This document shows positions 36,482 to 48,725 of a DNA stretch of 64,000 bases, piece by piece. The notes below the pieces were generated by a model. That model ran no database searches. It was not told the origin of the DNA and saw nothing but the letters and a program-made list of their open reading frames with translations. The translations under genes and the position numbers were made by a program. The DNA lies in the NCBI GenBank assembly GCA_026874595.1, contig CM049316.1, forward strand, positions 60,831,676 to 60,895,675. Direction: 5' to 3'. This DNA is from Sipunculus nudus. Taxonomy: Eukaryota > Annelida > Sipuncula > Golfingiida > Sipunculidae. The stretch's first letter is position 1; every line of letters starts with the position of its first letter.

Positions 36482-39400
36482 TATGTAGCTTACTGATTAA
36501 GCTAATATGTATAAATAAATGGATACCAGCATAACCACCATCAACTTGGAGCCAGAAATAAATCTGTGTAAGACTCAACATGTTAAGGATCTTTTATGAT
36601 GAGTCAGTATTGAGGTCCTGGGGGGGGGGGGGGGGTTCCCACTCCACAATATCTGCCTATTATTGGGTGACGTGTCATGTTGGTCTGTTGATTTTACTTA
36701 ACTTGCCTTTATATGAAGTAGTACTCGCAAAAACCATTAAGAATTTCTAACATTCTCAGATGTAACAACGACATATGGATCCCTGCTAAACACCACACAG
36801 ACACTATAGATGCACAGGAAACGTCTTGTTTACCTATTTTACGTGGTAGGCATGTTAGCATTTCTAATGGCTGACAGTGAACCAGTTGTCCTAAACTTGG
36901 TGGTTTCTTAATATGAATATAGGCTGTGCTGAAACTAAAAACATAGGTCAAGTTGTCTTAATTTTCTTTTTTCTACAATTATGAGATTTTTTTGGCAACT
37001 GTATCTTTCATGAAATTGGCTTTTGCAGAACAAAATCAAAAGGGGTTATCATATATATTCTTCTAAAAGCAATATTTAGGTTTTATCATAATTTTTTTTT
37101 TTACCTTGTGTTAAGGTTCTACGTTTGATTTTCCAATGTGTTGGACATCCCTGTTTTATTTAGTATTAAGGTGTACAAATTTATGTGATTACTATTTAAT
37201 TAAGTTTCATTTATTTGATCAGGACGTATATTATGCCTTATTTTAGATCTGTTATCGTAAGTTAATGTATGTTTGTAAATATTTTGATCATATCTAATGT
37301 GATTTACTGATATGTGGTAGCTATTAAATGGTTTTGACCACAGAAGATGAATTATATTTCTAACCAATATTTTATTTAACTGTTGATTAAGTTTGATTTA
37401 TTATTCAGATCTTTAACTCAAGATATTCTAAATATTATTGATACAATAACAAAGTAACATTCTTTTCCTTAAATGCAACTTAAAATGATGTTGATGCTAA
37501 TAGTATTAACAAGTACAGTTAATTGATGAAACATTACATGATTAAAATTGTAATAACCCTAGCACATGTAACTGGAATTTTATCACATTGATATTCCAGT
37601 TGATATTTTCAAAGAATAAATGAAAATTCCTATTTAAGTAATCATATTCGTAACAACAGTGCAACAAATACATATAATCCCTGACTCTTCATATTGCTAT
37701 CAATAGACTGTTTCCCAGCACAATTGTAAGCCTCTTATTGATATAGACTGGTACCCTTCACTTATTTCCTGTGATGGGCATGAAAACTCTCATAAAGAGG
37801 GACACTTTAGACACAGTTTGTGGCTGTTATTTGCAAGATTTCATTGTGCCTGATTTCACATGCCTTTTCCCTTGAACACTTTTTTTGAAGACTTAAACAA
37901 TAATTATGTCATAATTATATCATTTGCAGGCAGATAAAAATCTGACTTTGAAAATCCTGTCATAGCTTCGTCTGTAAGGTTTTAACATAAATTAACCTCT
38001 GCTATATATATGTGATAACCAGTTTTGTAACTATTTTTGTATGCGTAAATTGCTTTATATTAATATATCATTATGCTGATTGGTATGAGCTATTTGAGCT
38101 TAGATCCCTGTAGTTTTACATTTTTAATGGTTTCTAGAGTATAAATGACAGTACAAATACAGGAATGCATCATTTTGTGTTACACTTCTAACACAGGCTT
38201 CTTGGTAATGTATGCCCTATGTTGTTGTATTGATATTAAGTCATCATAATTTTGTCAGCGATGTCATGTGATGCATATTTGAGACTGTTGTTAGGTCCCT
38301 GGCCTAGAATTACAGGTTGTCTATTCAGTTGCTCAGCACCAAGAATCCTTGCAGCGCTAAATGTATTTTTGTGAAGATCCTGTGCCAAAGGCTAAATTAC
38401 CTTAGCCAAGGTTCCTTCCAAATTGATATATAGTATTTTACTAGTATATTGAAGTTCTCATCCTTTTAATGTTACATGGAAAGATATAGTTTGAAAACAG
38501 CCACCTAATAACAGGAATTTTCAAGGAAGGTTCCTTCTTGAGAAACAAGTAATTATTTGGTTAATGTCCTTTTGCAGTGATGCAAAAAAACTACTGCATT
38601 CATAGCTTGGTTCCCAGCCTCTCTGCTTACAGATTGAGAGGCTGGGTACCAACCTATGCATCATTTGAACAAGAGCTCCTTATATTGTGATAAGCTTAGC
38701 CATCACTGTCATCAGTTTTCAGTAAACAGCAGATGATACACTTAAACTTGCAGAACACTGAACAAGGACTTATGTAACGGCCAGTAAAGTATGTTACATT
38801 AACATGAGTATTTCATTTTCAGAGATAGTAATGTTTGACAGCTTTTGGACCACATATGCTGCAAATGATTGTATGGAGTCTTACAAAGTTTTCACTAGGA
38901 GTAAAAGAGATCTTCCAAAAACTTTATTTCAAGTCGGCTAAAACCATGATCTGTAAGCTGTTTGAAAAATCTCACATAACACAGTCAAAGACCATTTATG
39001 TGTAAATTACAAATCACCTTTTTCAAATAATTCAGAAATTGAAGATAAAATATTTTACACATAAATATGTGTTTGGGTTTTATTCATGAATGTTGAGTGT
39101 TTATGAGGGATTTTTGTTGGAATGATTTGTGATGTAACTGCGATAAGGACAGGTAATTTAGATAAATTACCTTTTGTACTGACAAGTATGATTAGAAAGT
39201 AAACTGGTGTCTATGCATGGTTAATTATGAGCTAGATTTTGGCAACTTGCATCACCGAAAAGAAAATGGATAAAATATAACCCGCTCTCTGATACTGTGT
39301 TATCCAGATTAACCCCAAGGTCAGCTGCAAGAGCAAGAAGTTCAAGGTCAGCAGTGATGATTGAAGGACAATTTTACAAGCCATCTACATCACAAGAAAG

Positions 39401-40170
39401 CAAAGGGTCAAACAGATGAACCCTTCTAGAACATTGACTAGACCTTTTATAGTTTACTGCCAAACATGCACTGTGACGCTATATCAAGACATTGAAAGAA
39501 TATTATCTGTGCATGAGTAAAGCTTCCAAAATAACAGTGTTGTAGTAGCAGGTTTTTGCCAGGGCTTCCATTACAATGAGATAAACTGAGAAGAAAAGCC
39601 CAAAATGATATAAACTCAAAAGTTCAAAAGGTGTATTATGCTTATGCTGTTGTATCACTGTGTATAGCATTACATTGAAAGAGTATACCTCAGAGTCACA
39701 TAGCAAAGAAGGGAGTCTCTTACCTCAAAACAAGGTGGAGATTTATATCATAAATGGGATAAACAGTAAATTGGATACATCTTGCATCCATGGAAGGTTT
39801 ATTAAAAATGCCACAAATGTATGAAGCTTACCTGCAGATTTGTTGTTGTTGCAAATCATACAGTACAGTAGTTTTATGGTGCTCACGGAAGTTAATTTAA
39901 ATAAGTGAAGCTATTGTTTGGCATGTAAAAGGATGCAATAAACCATACCATTTATAGTATACAAACATACATTTTACTCTGTGCTGGGAGGTGTCTTCTG
40001 AGTGAGATGGAACCATGTTGATTTGAAAGTTTTGTGGTAAATCTATAGTGTGTATTTTATGGAATTAGCATTTGGATGTTTATGTCTGTGAAGGGACATG
40101 AAGAAGACAGTGTTTGGGGTCCTTTCTGTCATGGTTGTATTGTCCTGTTGTAAACTTTTTCTCCGTGTAT
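36482..40170. other. AT-rich region, no gene seen
   Basis: No conserved frame or splice-bounded exon on either strand. It is poorer in repeats than the rest of the window. It contains a G run at about 36620-36636, an AATAAA at 37615-37620 and a strong hairpin (listed separately). It may be partly a long PTP 3' UTR, or intergenic. Confidence 0.45.
38601..38658. ncRNA. Strong short hairpin, pre-miRNA-like
   Basis: Arms 38601-38623 and 38636-38658 pair at 21 of 23 positions, with single mismatches at positions 6 and 12 and a 12-nt loop. Arm contents include GGTTCCCAGCCTCTC and GAGAGGCTGGGTACC. The size, pairing and loop fit a microRNA precursor. The sequence is not one I recognise, and a tiny foldback element would look the same. 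Strand cannot be decided. Confidence 0.35.
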
Positions 40171-40179
40171 AGGGCATTT

Positions 40180-40330
40180 ATGGGAGTCTGGATTTGGACT
40201 CAGAGTGCTGATTCGAGTCCACGTTTTCAGGGACTCAAGACTTGGTCTTGGGACTGGATGGTCATGGACTCATGGAGGTCAGGATTTGAGAAATCAGGCC
40301 TAGTCCATCTAGAGTCCAGGCTTAAACAAG
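40180..40330. repeat. GGACTCAAG-type repeat
   Basis: Dense GAGTCC / GGACTC words (TTTGGACTCAGAG, GATTCGAGTCC, CTAGAGTCC) resemble those at 27045-27760. Ends are not defined. Confidence 0.4.
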
Positions 40331-40339
40331 TGGCCCATG

Positions 40340-43300
40340 GGCCATGACACTCAGCTGAATTCAAGGAGCCTTGAACAATAGGTGAAATGACTCCCAGAAA
40401 GCTTAAAATCATGCAGTTTATCAATAGACCTTAGGTGTAGGTTACAGTGACCTAATTCCACGTCAAACTGCTACCATTTGTGCAACTGACAAATAGAGTG
40501 TTAAAATCATGTTCTTACACACAGATTGCAGAATATTGGTCAAGGTGAAATTATTTAAGGTTTCCAAGGAGATTTTGTATGGACCTCCCTGAAAGTCCTG
40601 TATGAGGATTCTATGCCAAGTGGATACAATTTGTGCCCGATCTGACCTACTGAATGCTTAACTGAATGACACCATAGCTAAGAAACTAATTTTGTCGGTC
40701 TGAAAAATAGAGAAAAAAATTGCATAAAAACTAGAATACAGGCAGTCCATCAAATCACAGGAGCATGGGCTGAGGCATGGAATGTCTCCTGATCTGTCAG
40801 CCCTCAAATCTGCTGGTATGGCAGATGGCAAAGTGTAGCAAGACTTTGGAAGTACCAGCTTTTGCAGAGGTGTAATATGTCAAACTTATAAATACATGTA
40901 AAAATACACAACTAGATGACACCACAGCTAATTAAGAAACTAATTTTGTCAGTCCCAAAAATTTCTCAGTCCAACCGTTATGATTTGTCTGGTTAACAGT
41001 TGACCACATCGAAAATTCGTAAAAATTGGAAATAAAATACAGGTAGTGCCACCATTTCTGCAGAAACTGAAGAAAGAGTCCATGATCAATATGCATGCAA
41101 GAATCATGCTGATTCAATGCATTTTATCTACTGGAGCTTTTGTATCAAATTTTGTATCAAATTTTTAATTATTCTGAGGGGTACTTCTGAGCCCCATAGC
41201 TCGGAGAATATGGGTAACAGAGACCTAATTTCAGGTTTCCACAGAGATATATTCATGAACCTGCTTTGATGTCTAGTTAGAAGATTCTAGGTCCAGCGGT
41301 TAAGAATTGTGCCATGTTAACAGTTGAGTTTCATTGCAGATCTAAAAAAAAAAAAAATCATAAAAAATGGAAAAAAATACAGGTGGCACCACCAGTCTGC
41401 AGGAGGTGATGGAACACCCAATGATCAATGTTCATGCACATAATCATGGTGATTAATGCAGTAGTTATTCAGATACTTGAGTTTTTGTATCAAAATTTTG
41501 ATTATTCTTGGGGGTACTTCTGAGCCCCATAGCTGGAAGAAAATGGGTAACAGAGACCTAATTTCAGGTTTCCAAGGAGACTTTTCATAGGCCTCCCTGC
41601 ATGTCAAGAGAGAAGATTCTAGGTCCAGTCGTTATGATTTGTGCCCTGTTAACAGATGACCACATCTTAAGAGGTCTCAAAAATAGAGAAAAAAATTCGT
41701 AAAAATCGAAAAAATACAGGTGGCGCCACCATACTGCAGCAAATGATGACACATTCCATGATCAATATCCATGCAAAAAATCTTGGTGATCAATGCATTA
41801 GTTGTTCAGATACTTGATCTTTTATATCAAATTTTCCATTATTTTGGGGGTACTTCGGAGCCCCATAGCTCAAAGATTATGGGTAACAGAGACCTTATTT
41901 CAGGTTTCCAAGGAGACTTTTCATGGGCCTCCCTGCATGTCAAGAGAGATGATTCAATGTCCAGTCGTTACGACTTGTGCCCTGTTAACAGATGACCGCA
42001 TCTTGACCGTATATTAAGAGGTCTCAAAAATACAGAAAAAAATCGAAAAAATACAGGTGGCACCACCAAAATGCAGAAACTGATGAAACATTCCATGACC
42101 AATATCCATGCAAAGAATCATGGTGATCAATGCAATAGTTATTTAGTTACTTTAGCTTTTGTATCAAATGTTCCATTATTCTGGGGGGGTGGGGGGGGGG
42201 GTTTGGTTACTTCGGAGCCCAATAGCTCAGAGGTTATGGACAACAGAGACCTAATTTCAAGTTTCTAAGGAGAACTTCCATGGGCCTCCCTGCATGTCAA
42301 GAGTGAGGATTCTAGGTCCAGCCATTACGATTTGTGCCCTGTTAACAGATGACCGCTTCTTAAGAGGTCTCACAAATAGAGAAAAAAATTCGTAAAAATC
42401 GAAAAAATACAGGTGGCGCCACCATACTGCAGCAACTGATGACACATTCCATGATCAATATCCATGCAAAGAATCATGGTGATCAATGCATTAGTTGTTA
42501 AGATACTTGATCTTTTGTATCAAATTTTCCATTATTCTAGGGGGGGGGGGTTCTTCGGAGCCCCATAGCTTAAAGATTATGGGTAACAGAGACCTCATAT
42601 CAGGTTTCCAAGGAGACTTTTCATGGGCCTGCCTGCATGTTAAGAGAGATGATTCTAGGTCTAGTCGTTAAGATTTGTGCCCTGTTAACAGATGACCACA
42701 TCTTAAGAGGTCTCACAAATAGAGAAAAAAATTCATAAAAATTGAAAAAATACAGGTGGCGCCACCAGGCTGCAGAAACTGATGAAACATTCCATGATCA
42801 ATATCCATGCAAAAAAACATGGTGATCAATGCAATATTTGATCAGTTACTTGAGCTTTTGTATCAAATTTTTCCATTATTCTGGGGTGTACTTCAGAGCC
42901 CCATAGCTCAGAGATTATGGGTAACAGAGACCTCATATCAGGTTTCCTAGGAGACTTTTCATAGGCCTCTCTGCATGTCAAGAGAGAAGATTCTAGGTCC
43001 AGTCGTTACGATTTGTGCCCTGTTAACAGATGACCACATCTTAAAAAAAAATCGTAAAAAAATCAGAAAAATACAGGTGGCGCCACCAGTCTGCAGAAAC
43101 TGATGAAACACTCCATGATCAATATCCATGCAAAAAATCATGGTGATCAATGTATCAGTTGTTCAGATACTTGAGATTTGTATCAAATTTTCCATTATTC
43201 TAGGGAGTACTTCGGAGCCCCATAGCTCGAAGAATATGGGTAACAGAGACATGATTTCGGGTTTCCAAGGAGATTTTTTATGGACCTCCCAGGATGTCAA

Positions 43301-43412
43301 GTTAGAAGATTCCAGGTCTAGTGGTTACGATTTGTGCCTGGTTAACGGACGGACGGACGCCGGACAAAGGGTGATCGCTATAGCTCAGATGACTTTCAGT
43401 CAGCTGAGCTAA
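40340..43412. mobile_element. Family D element: tandem array of about 340-bp units with 3' hairpin
   Basis: Landmark GGTGGCGCCACC or close variants recur at about 41041, 41382, 41719, 42056, 42412, 42755 and 43076 (spacing 321-356 bp). Each is followed by CTGCAG, AATATCCATGCAAA, ATCATGGTGATCAATGCA, a G run of variable length, GAGCCCCATAGCT and TTTCCAAGGAGA. Older, more diverged units extend left to about 40540. The right end has GGACGGACGGACGCCGGACA followed by an imperfect hairpin whose outer arms are AGCTCAG (43382-43388) and CTGAGCT (43404-43410). Such TGAGCTAAAA ends are typical of bivalve 'pearl'/Helentron-like repeats. A CTCAGCTGA at 40350 may be the left end, but it is too short to prove. 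Confidence 0.65.
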
Positions 43413-43420
43413 AAACCTCA

Positions 43421-45173
43421 CACCAGGCCTGACTTTTAGATTGGAAATAGCTAGAATTAAGACTTATAGTGTGTACTAATGACAAAATATTAAAAAAAAA
43501 CCATATTTAGACTATAAACTCAGTCTCTGCATAGGGGGAAAAATGTAATTCAATATTAAAGTGAAATTCATGTGTAAAAAATTGACATAGGTATGTGCAT
43601 GATCTCTATTTCCTATTTAAAGTGCCTTTAATTAAGACATTTTGAACTTGGACTCAAGGTAGGTGGACTTAGACTCTAACCTTAAAGACTTGGACTAGCG
43701 TGGCTTGGACTCCCCGGGGGGGGGGGGGGGGGGGGGGGCTGTTATGTGGACTTGACTATATCACTGGTATGGGGTGTGACATTTCAAATATAAATTAAAA
43801 CTGAAAAAAATCTAATCATACAGGAACAGATTGTATACAGGCTATTGTTTTTAAAAAAGTTTAAGGATTAGTATTTAAAGCACTAGATGGCCAAAAATTC
43901 ATTCTGTCTGTAAAATACAAAGGAGCTACCAGCCAATGAGATTTTCAATAAAAATTTGGTAGGAATCTTAATCAGACCAAAAAAAAATTTTGGAAATGGC
44001 AGCCAACTGGTGGTAGGAAATTAAATTAAATTAATTGATAAAGAGCTTCAACACCAGTGATATAAGGCTGTTCTTGTCCTTTCCAGAATCCAACCAGTTT
44101 CATCTATTTCAAAATGAGAGATTTGCAATAATTGACAAGATTTTGTCAACACCTTTTGTTTACTTTTGTTATTTTATTACTTGCTTCAATGTATGCCTTT
44201 CATAGAGTACAAATTCCTCCATTAGATGGCTTTGTTAGCAGCAGTTCTTCTCATTCAGACAGAAGTACCAACAAAAATATAATTCAACATTTCTGTCAGG
44301 CTCAACGTACTCTCCCTGGTCTTCCGTGAAATTTCGGGACTAACACGGTCAGTAATACCAAGCTTTTGATGGGATCGCTGCCCTGTTGACAGTGCTATAT
44401 CCTAATTATTGCCACATCTGTATGGATAGGGACAATGTTCAGCACAACCGCATGTGTATTTTTTGTGGAAAATAAATAGAAGAAAATGATCAATATTAAT
44501 GATTTTAATATAATATAATGAGATTTGGAAAACGTCTGCTTGACCTTAAATTCATCTACGAGCTTTATTTGTAAGACTTGACATTTTAATTTGTCTAAGT
44601 GCAAAAACGACCCGGCAGATGTCGCTCTCAACCCATTTGTCAACAAGGTTCGGAAATAAATAATTCACAACCTCCCCGGCAGATGTCGCAAATCCAACAG
44701 TGGCTGAACACCAGGTTGCCATTGGCAACTGGACGCGTGTGACGACTTGCCTGACATATACAATACTGTTAAATGGCAAAACAAAGCTCCATTTTTGTGT
44801 GATATTTAATGTTTAACTGAGAAACTCGCTTCCTAATTCACAACCAAATGTTATAATGAAATATGTTTCAATATGAATATGCACGCCATGACATGCGTAT
44901 TAAACCCGGTAGTTGAGTGAGTCTGTCCTCTCAAATCTCGGGTCACCTCGCACTGTACTTGCACAGGGCAGTTAATAAACAACTACAGACGGGGATTTCT
45001 CAGATATATGGGGAATAAGACGAAATATTACGAAACCGATGGAATAACTACTGTTTGGTATCGCTTGCAAACGTTGACAGAGGGTCTATGGTGACGTTAT
45101 TTGTCTCAGACCACCTTGAATACGCCTAGTGGGTTACAACACTACTATACACATATTGTACTTCATAACAATT
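43421..45173. promoter_or_regulatory. Probable promoter region of CUB/LDLa gene, copy 1
   Basis: Non-coding DNA before the first ATG. It holds a G run (43718-43738), two CGGCAGATGTCGC boxes (about 44612 and 44679), GCCATTGGCAACTGG (CCAAT-type, about 44717) and GGTGACGTTA (CRE-like, about 45089). There is no clear TATA box. The same sites recur in copy 2 at about 48045, 48110, 48147 and 48517. The core promoter position is inferred only from nearness to the ATG. Confidence 0.4.
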
Positions 45174-45273
45174 ATGGCGAAGGGTTGGTGGCAGGTCCGG
45201 TCTGTTGCGGGGATTTTAGCAGTGACATGTCTGGTGAACGCTAAATATTATACCAAGGAGCCCATACCTGAAG
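45174..45273 (+). CDS. Alternative first exon of CUB/LDLa gene, copy 1
   Basis: 100 nt encoding [20 protein letters not shown], then [13 protein letters not shown]: a signal peptide with likely cleavage after VNA. It is identical in protein to the exon at 48601; the only coding difference is GGG versus GGA for one Gly. The donor is GTAAAT, weaker than the GTAAGA of copy 2. It ends in phase 1, so it can splice to 53568 in frame. It may be a true alternative promoter/exon or a product of haplotype mis-assembly. Confidence 0.75.
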
Positions 45274-45297
45274 GTAAATACACAAATAACAGACCAG

Positions 45298-48200
45298 CCC
45301 TATAGCTCAAAGATTATGGGTAACAGAGACCTAATTTCAGGTTTCCAAGGAGACTTTTCATGGGCCTCCCTGCATTTCAAGAGAGATGATTCAAGGTCCA
45401 GTCGTTACGACTTGTGCCCTGTTAACAGATGACCGCATCTTGACCGCATATTAAGAGGTCTCAAAAATACAGAAAAAAATCGTAAAAATCGAAAAAATAC
45501 AGGTGGCACCACCAGACTGCAGAAACTGATGAAACATTCCATGACCAATATCCATGCAAAGAATCATGTTGATCAATGCAATAGTTATTTAGTTACTTTA
45601 GCTTTTGTATCAAATGTTCCATTATTCTGGGGGGGGGGGGGGGTACTTCGGAGCCCAATAGCTCAGAGATTATGGGCAACAGAGACCTAATTTCAAGTTT
45701 CCAAGGAGAACTTTCATGGGCCTCCCTGCATGTCAAGAGTGAGGATTCTAGGTCCAGCCATTACGATTTGTGCCCTGTTAACAGATGACCGCTTCTTAAG
45801 AGGTCTCACAAATAGAGAAAAAAATCGTAAAAATCGAAAAAATACAGGTGGCGCCACCAAACTGCAGCAACTGATGACACATTCCATGATCAATATCCAT
45901 GCAAAGAATCATGGTGATCAATGCATTAGTTGTTAAGATACTTAATCTTTTGTATCAAATTTTCCATTATTCTAGGGGGGGGGGGGGGTTCTTCGGAGCC
46001 CAATAGCTCAGAGGTTATGGGTAACAGAGACCTAATTTCAGGTTTCCAAGGAGACTTTTCATGGGCCTCCCTGCATGTTAAGAGAGATGATTCTAGGTCT
46101 AGTCGTTAAGATTTGTGCCCTGTTAACAGATGACCACATCTTAAGAGGTCTCACAAATAGAGAAAAAAATTCATAAAAATCGAAAAAATACAGGTGGCGC
46201 CACCAGGCTGCAGAAACTGATGAAACATTCCATGATCAATATCCATGCAAAAAAACATGGTGATCAATGCAATATTTGATCAGTTACTTGAGCTTTTGTA
46301 TCAAATTTTCCATTATTCTGGGGTGTACTTCAGAGCCCCATAGCTCAGAGATTATGGGTAACAGAGACCTAATTCCAGGTTTCCTAGGAGACTTTTCATA
46401 GGCCTCTCTGCATGTCAAGAGAGAATATTTTAGGTACAGTCGTTACGATTTGTGCCCTGTTAACAGATGACCACATCTTAAAAAAAATCGTAAAAAATCA
46501 GAAAAATACAGGTGGCGCCACCAGTCTGCAGAAACTGATGAAACACTCCATGATCAATATCCATGCAAAAAATCATGGTGATCAATGCATCAGTTGTTCA
46601 GATACTTGAGCTTTTGTATCAAATTTTCCATTATTCTAGGGAGTACTTCGGAGCCCCATAGCTCGAAGAATATGGGTAACAGAGACCTGATTTCGGGTTT
46701 CCAAGGAGATTTTTTATGGACCTCCAAGGATGTCAAGTTAGAAGATTCCAGGTCTAGTGGTTACGATTTGTGCCTGGTTAACGGACGGACGGACGCCGGA
46801 CAAAGGGTGATCGCTATAGCTCAGATGACTTTCAGTCAGCTGAGCTAAAAACCTCACACCAGGACTGACTTTTAGATTGGAAATAGCTAGAATTAAGACT
46901 TATAGTGTGTACTAATGACAAAATATTAAAAAAAAAAACATATTTAGACTATAAACTCAGTCTCTGCATAGGGGGAAAAATGTAATTCAATATTAAAGTG
47001 AAATTCATGTGTAAAAAATTGACATAGGTATGTGCATGATCTCTATTTCCTATTTAAAGTGCCTTTAATTAAGACATTTTAAACTTGTACTCAAGGTAGG
47101 TGGACGTAGACTCTAACCTTAAAGACTTGGACTAGCGTGGCTTGGACTCCCGGGGGGGGGGGGGGCTGTTATGTGGACTTGACTATATCACTGGTATGGG
47201 GTGTGACATTTCAAATATAAATTAAAACTGAAAAAAATCTAATCATACAGGAACAGATTGTATACAGGCTATTGTTTTTAAAAAAGTTTAAGGATTAGTA
47301 TTTAAAGCACTAGATGGCCAAAAATTCATTCTGTCTGTAAAATACAAAGGAGCTACCAGCCAATGAGATTTTCAATAAAAATTTGGTAGGAATCTTAATC
47401 AGACCAAAAAAAAATTTTGGAATTGGCAGCCAACTGGTGGTAGGAAATTAAATTAAATTAATTGATAAAGAGCTTCAACACCAGTGATATAAGGCTGTTC
47501 TTGTCCTTTCCAGAATCCAACCAGTTTCATCTATTTCAAAATGAGAGATTTGCAATATTTTACAAGATTTTGTCAACACCTTTTGTATACTTTTGTTATT
47601 TCATTACTTGCTTCAATGTATGCCTTTCATAGAGTGCAAATTCCTCCATTATATGGCTTTGTTAGCAGCAGTTCTTCTCATTCAGACAGAAGTACCAACA
47701 AAAATATAATTCAAAATTTTGTCAGGCTCAACGTACTCTCCCTGGTCTTCCGTAAAATTTCGGGACTAACACGGTCAGTAATACCAAGCTTTTGATGGGA
47801 TCGCTGCCCTGTTGACAGTGCTATCTCCTAATTATTGCCACATCTGTATGGATAGGGACAATGTTCAGCACAACCGCATGTGTATTTTTTGTGGAAAATA
47901 AATAGAAGAAAATGATCAATATTAATGATTTTAATATAATATAATGAGATTTGGAAAACGTCTGCTTGTCCTTAAATTCATCTACGAGCTTTATTTGTAA
48001 GACTTGACATTTTAATTTGTCTAAGTGCAAAAACGACCCGGCAGATGTCGCTCTCTACCCATTTGTCAACAAGGTTCGGAAATAAATAATTCACAACCTC
48101 CCCGGCAGATGTCGCAAATCCAACAGTAGCTGAACACCTGGTTGCCATTGGCAACTGGACGCGTGTGACGACTTGCCTGACATATACAATACTGTTAAAT

Positions 48201-48725
48201 GGCAAAACAAAGCTCCATTTTTGTGTGATATTTAATGTTTAACTGAGAAACTCGCTTCCTAATTCACAACCAAATGTTATAATGAAATATGTTTCAATAT
48301 GAATATGCACGCCATGACATGCGTATTAAACCCGGTAGTTGAGTGAGTCTGTCCTCTCAAATCTCGGGTCACCTCGCACTGTACTTGCACAGGGCAGTTA
48401 ATAAACAACTACAGACGGGGATTTCTCAGATATATGGGGAATAAGACGAAATATTACGAAACCGATGGAATAACTACTGTTCGGTATCGCTTGCAAACGT
48501 TGACAGAGGGTCTATGGTGACGTTATTTAGTCTCAGACCACCTTGAATACGCCAAGTGGGTAACAACACTACTATACACATATTGTACTTCATAACAAAT
48601 ATGGCGAAGGGTTGGTGGCAGGTCCGGTCTGTTGCGGGAATTTTAGCAGTGACATGTCTGGTGAACGCTAAATATTATACCAAGGAGCCCATACCTGAAG
48701 GTAAGATACACAAATAACAGACCAG
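45298..48725. repeat. 3.4 kb tandem duplication, copy 2
   Basis: A second copy of 41861-45297 with the same order: array units (palindromes at 45847, 46193, 46511), hairpin end (46818-46846), single-copy upstream sequence and exon 1. It ends at ACAGACCAG 48717-48725, after which unique intron sequence continues. Confidence 0.93.
48601..48700 (+). CDS. CUB/LDLa gene exon 1, copy 2 (proximal)
   Basis: ATG in context AAATATGG. It encodes 33 residues plus one base, a hydrophobic signal core [14 protein letters not shown], and ends at a good GTAAGA donor. This is the copy nearest the downstream exons. Confidence 0.88.

Larger units (their letters stand above)
41861..45297. repeat. 3.4 kb tandem duplication, copy 1
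   Basis: Contains the last five array units, about 1.75 kb of single-copy sequence and exon 1 of the CUB/LDLa gene. It is repeated at 45298-48725. By eye I see roughly 25 single-base differences over the 1.9 kb outside the array, about 1.5 percent, plus length changes in G runs. The join at 45297/45298 fuses intron sequence after exon 1 (ACAGACCAG) to mid-unit array sequence (CCCTATAGCTC), with only AG in common. Confidence 0.93.

Noticed and set aside
41771-43412. Several 60-95 codon frames repeated through 41.8-46.8 kb
   Set aside because: They are the same frames of the 340-bp units, broken differently in each unit by G-run length changes; no purifying pattern is visible.
44395-44779. Minus-strand frames of 75-83 codons, duplicated at 47821-48205
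   Set aside because: They recur only because the segment is duplicated; they lie upstream of an oppositely oriented first exon and show no domain.
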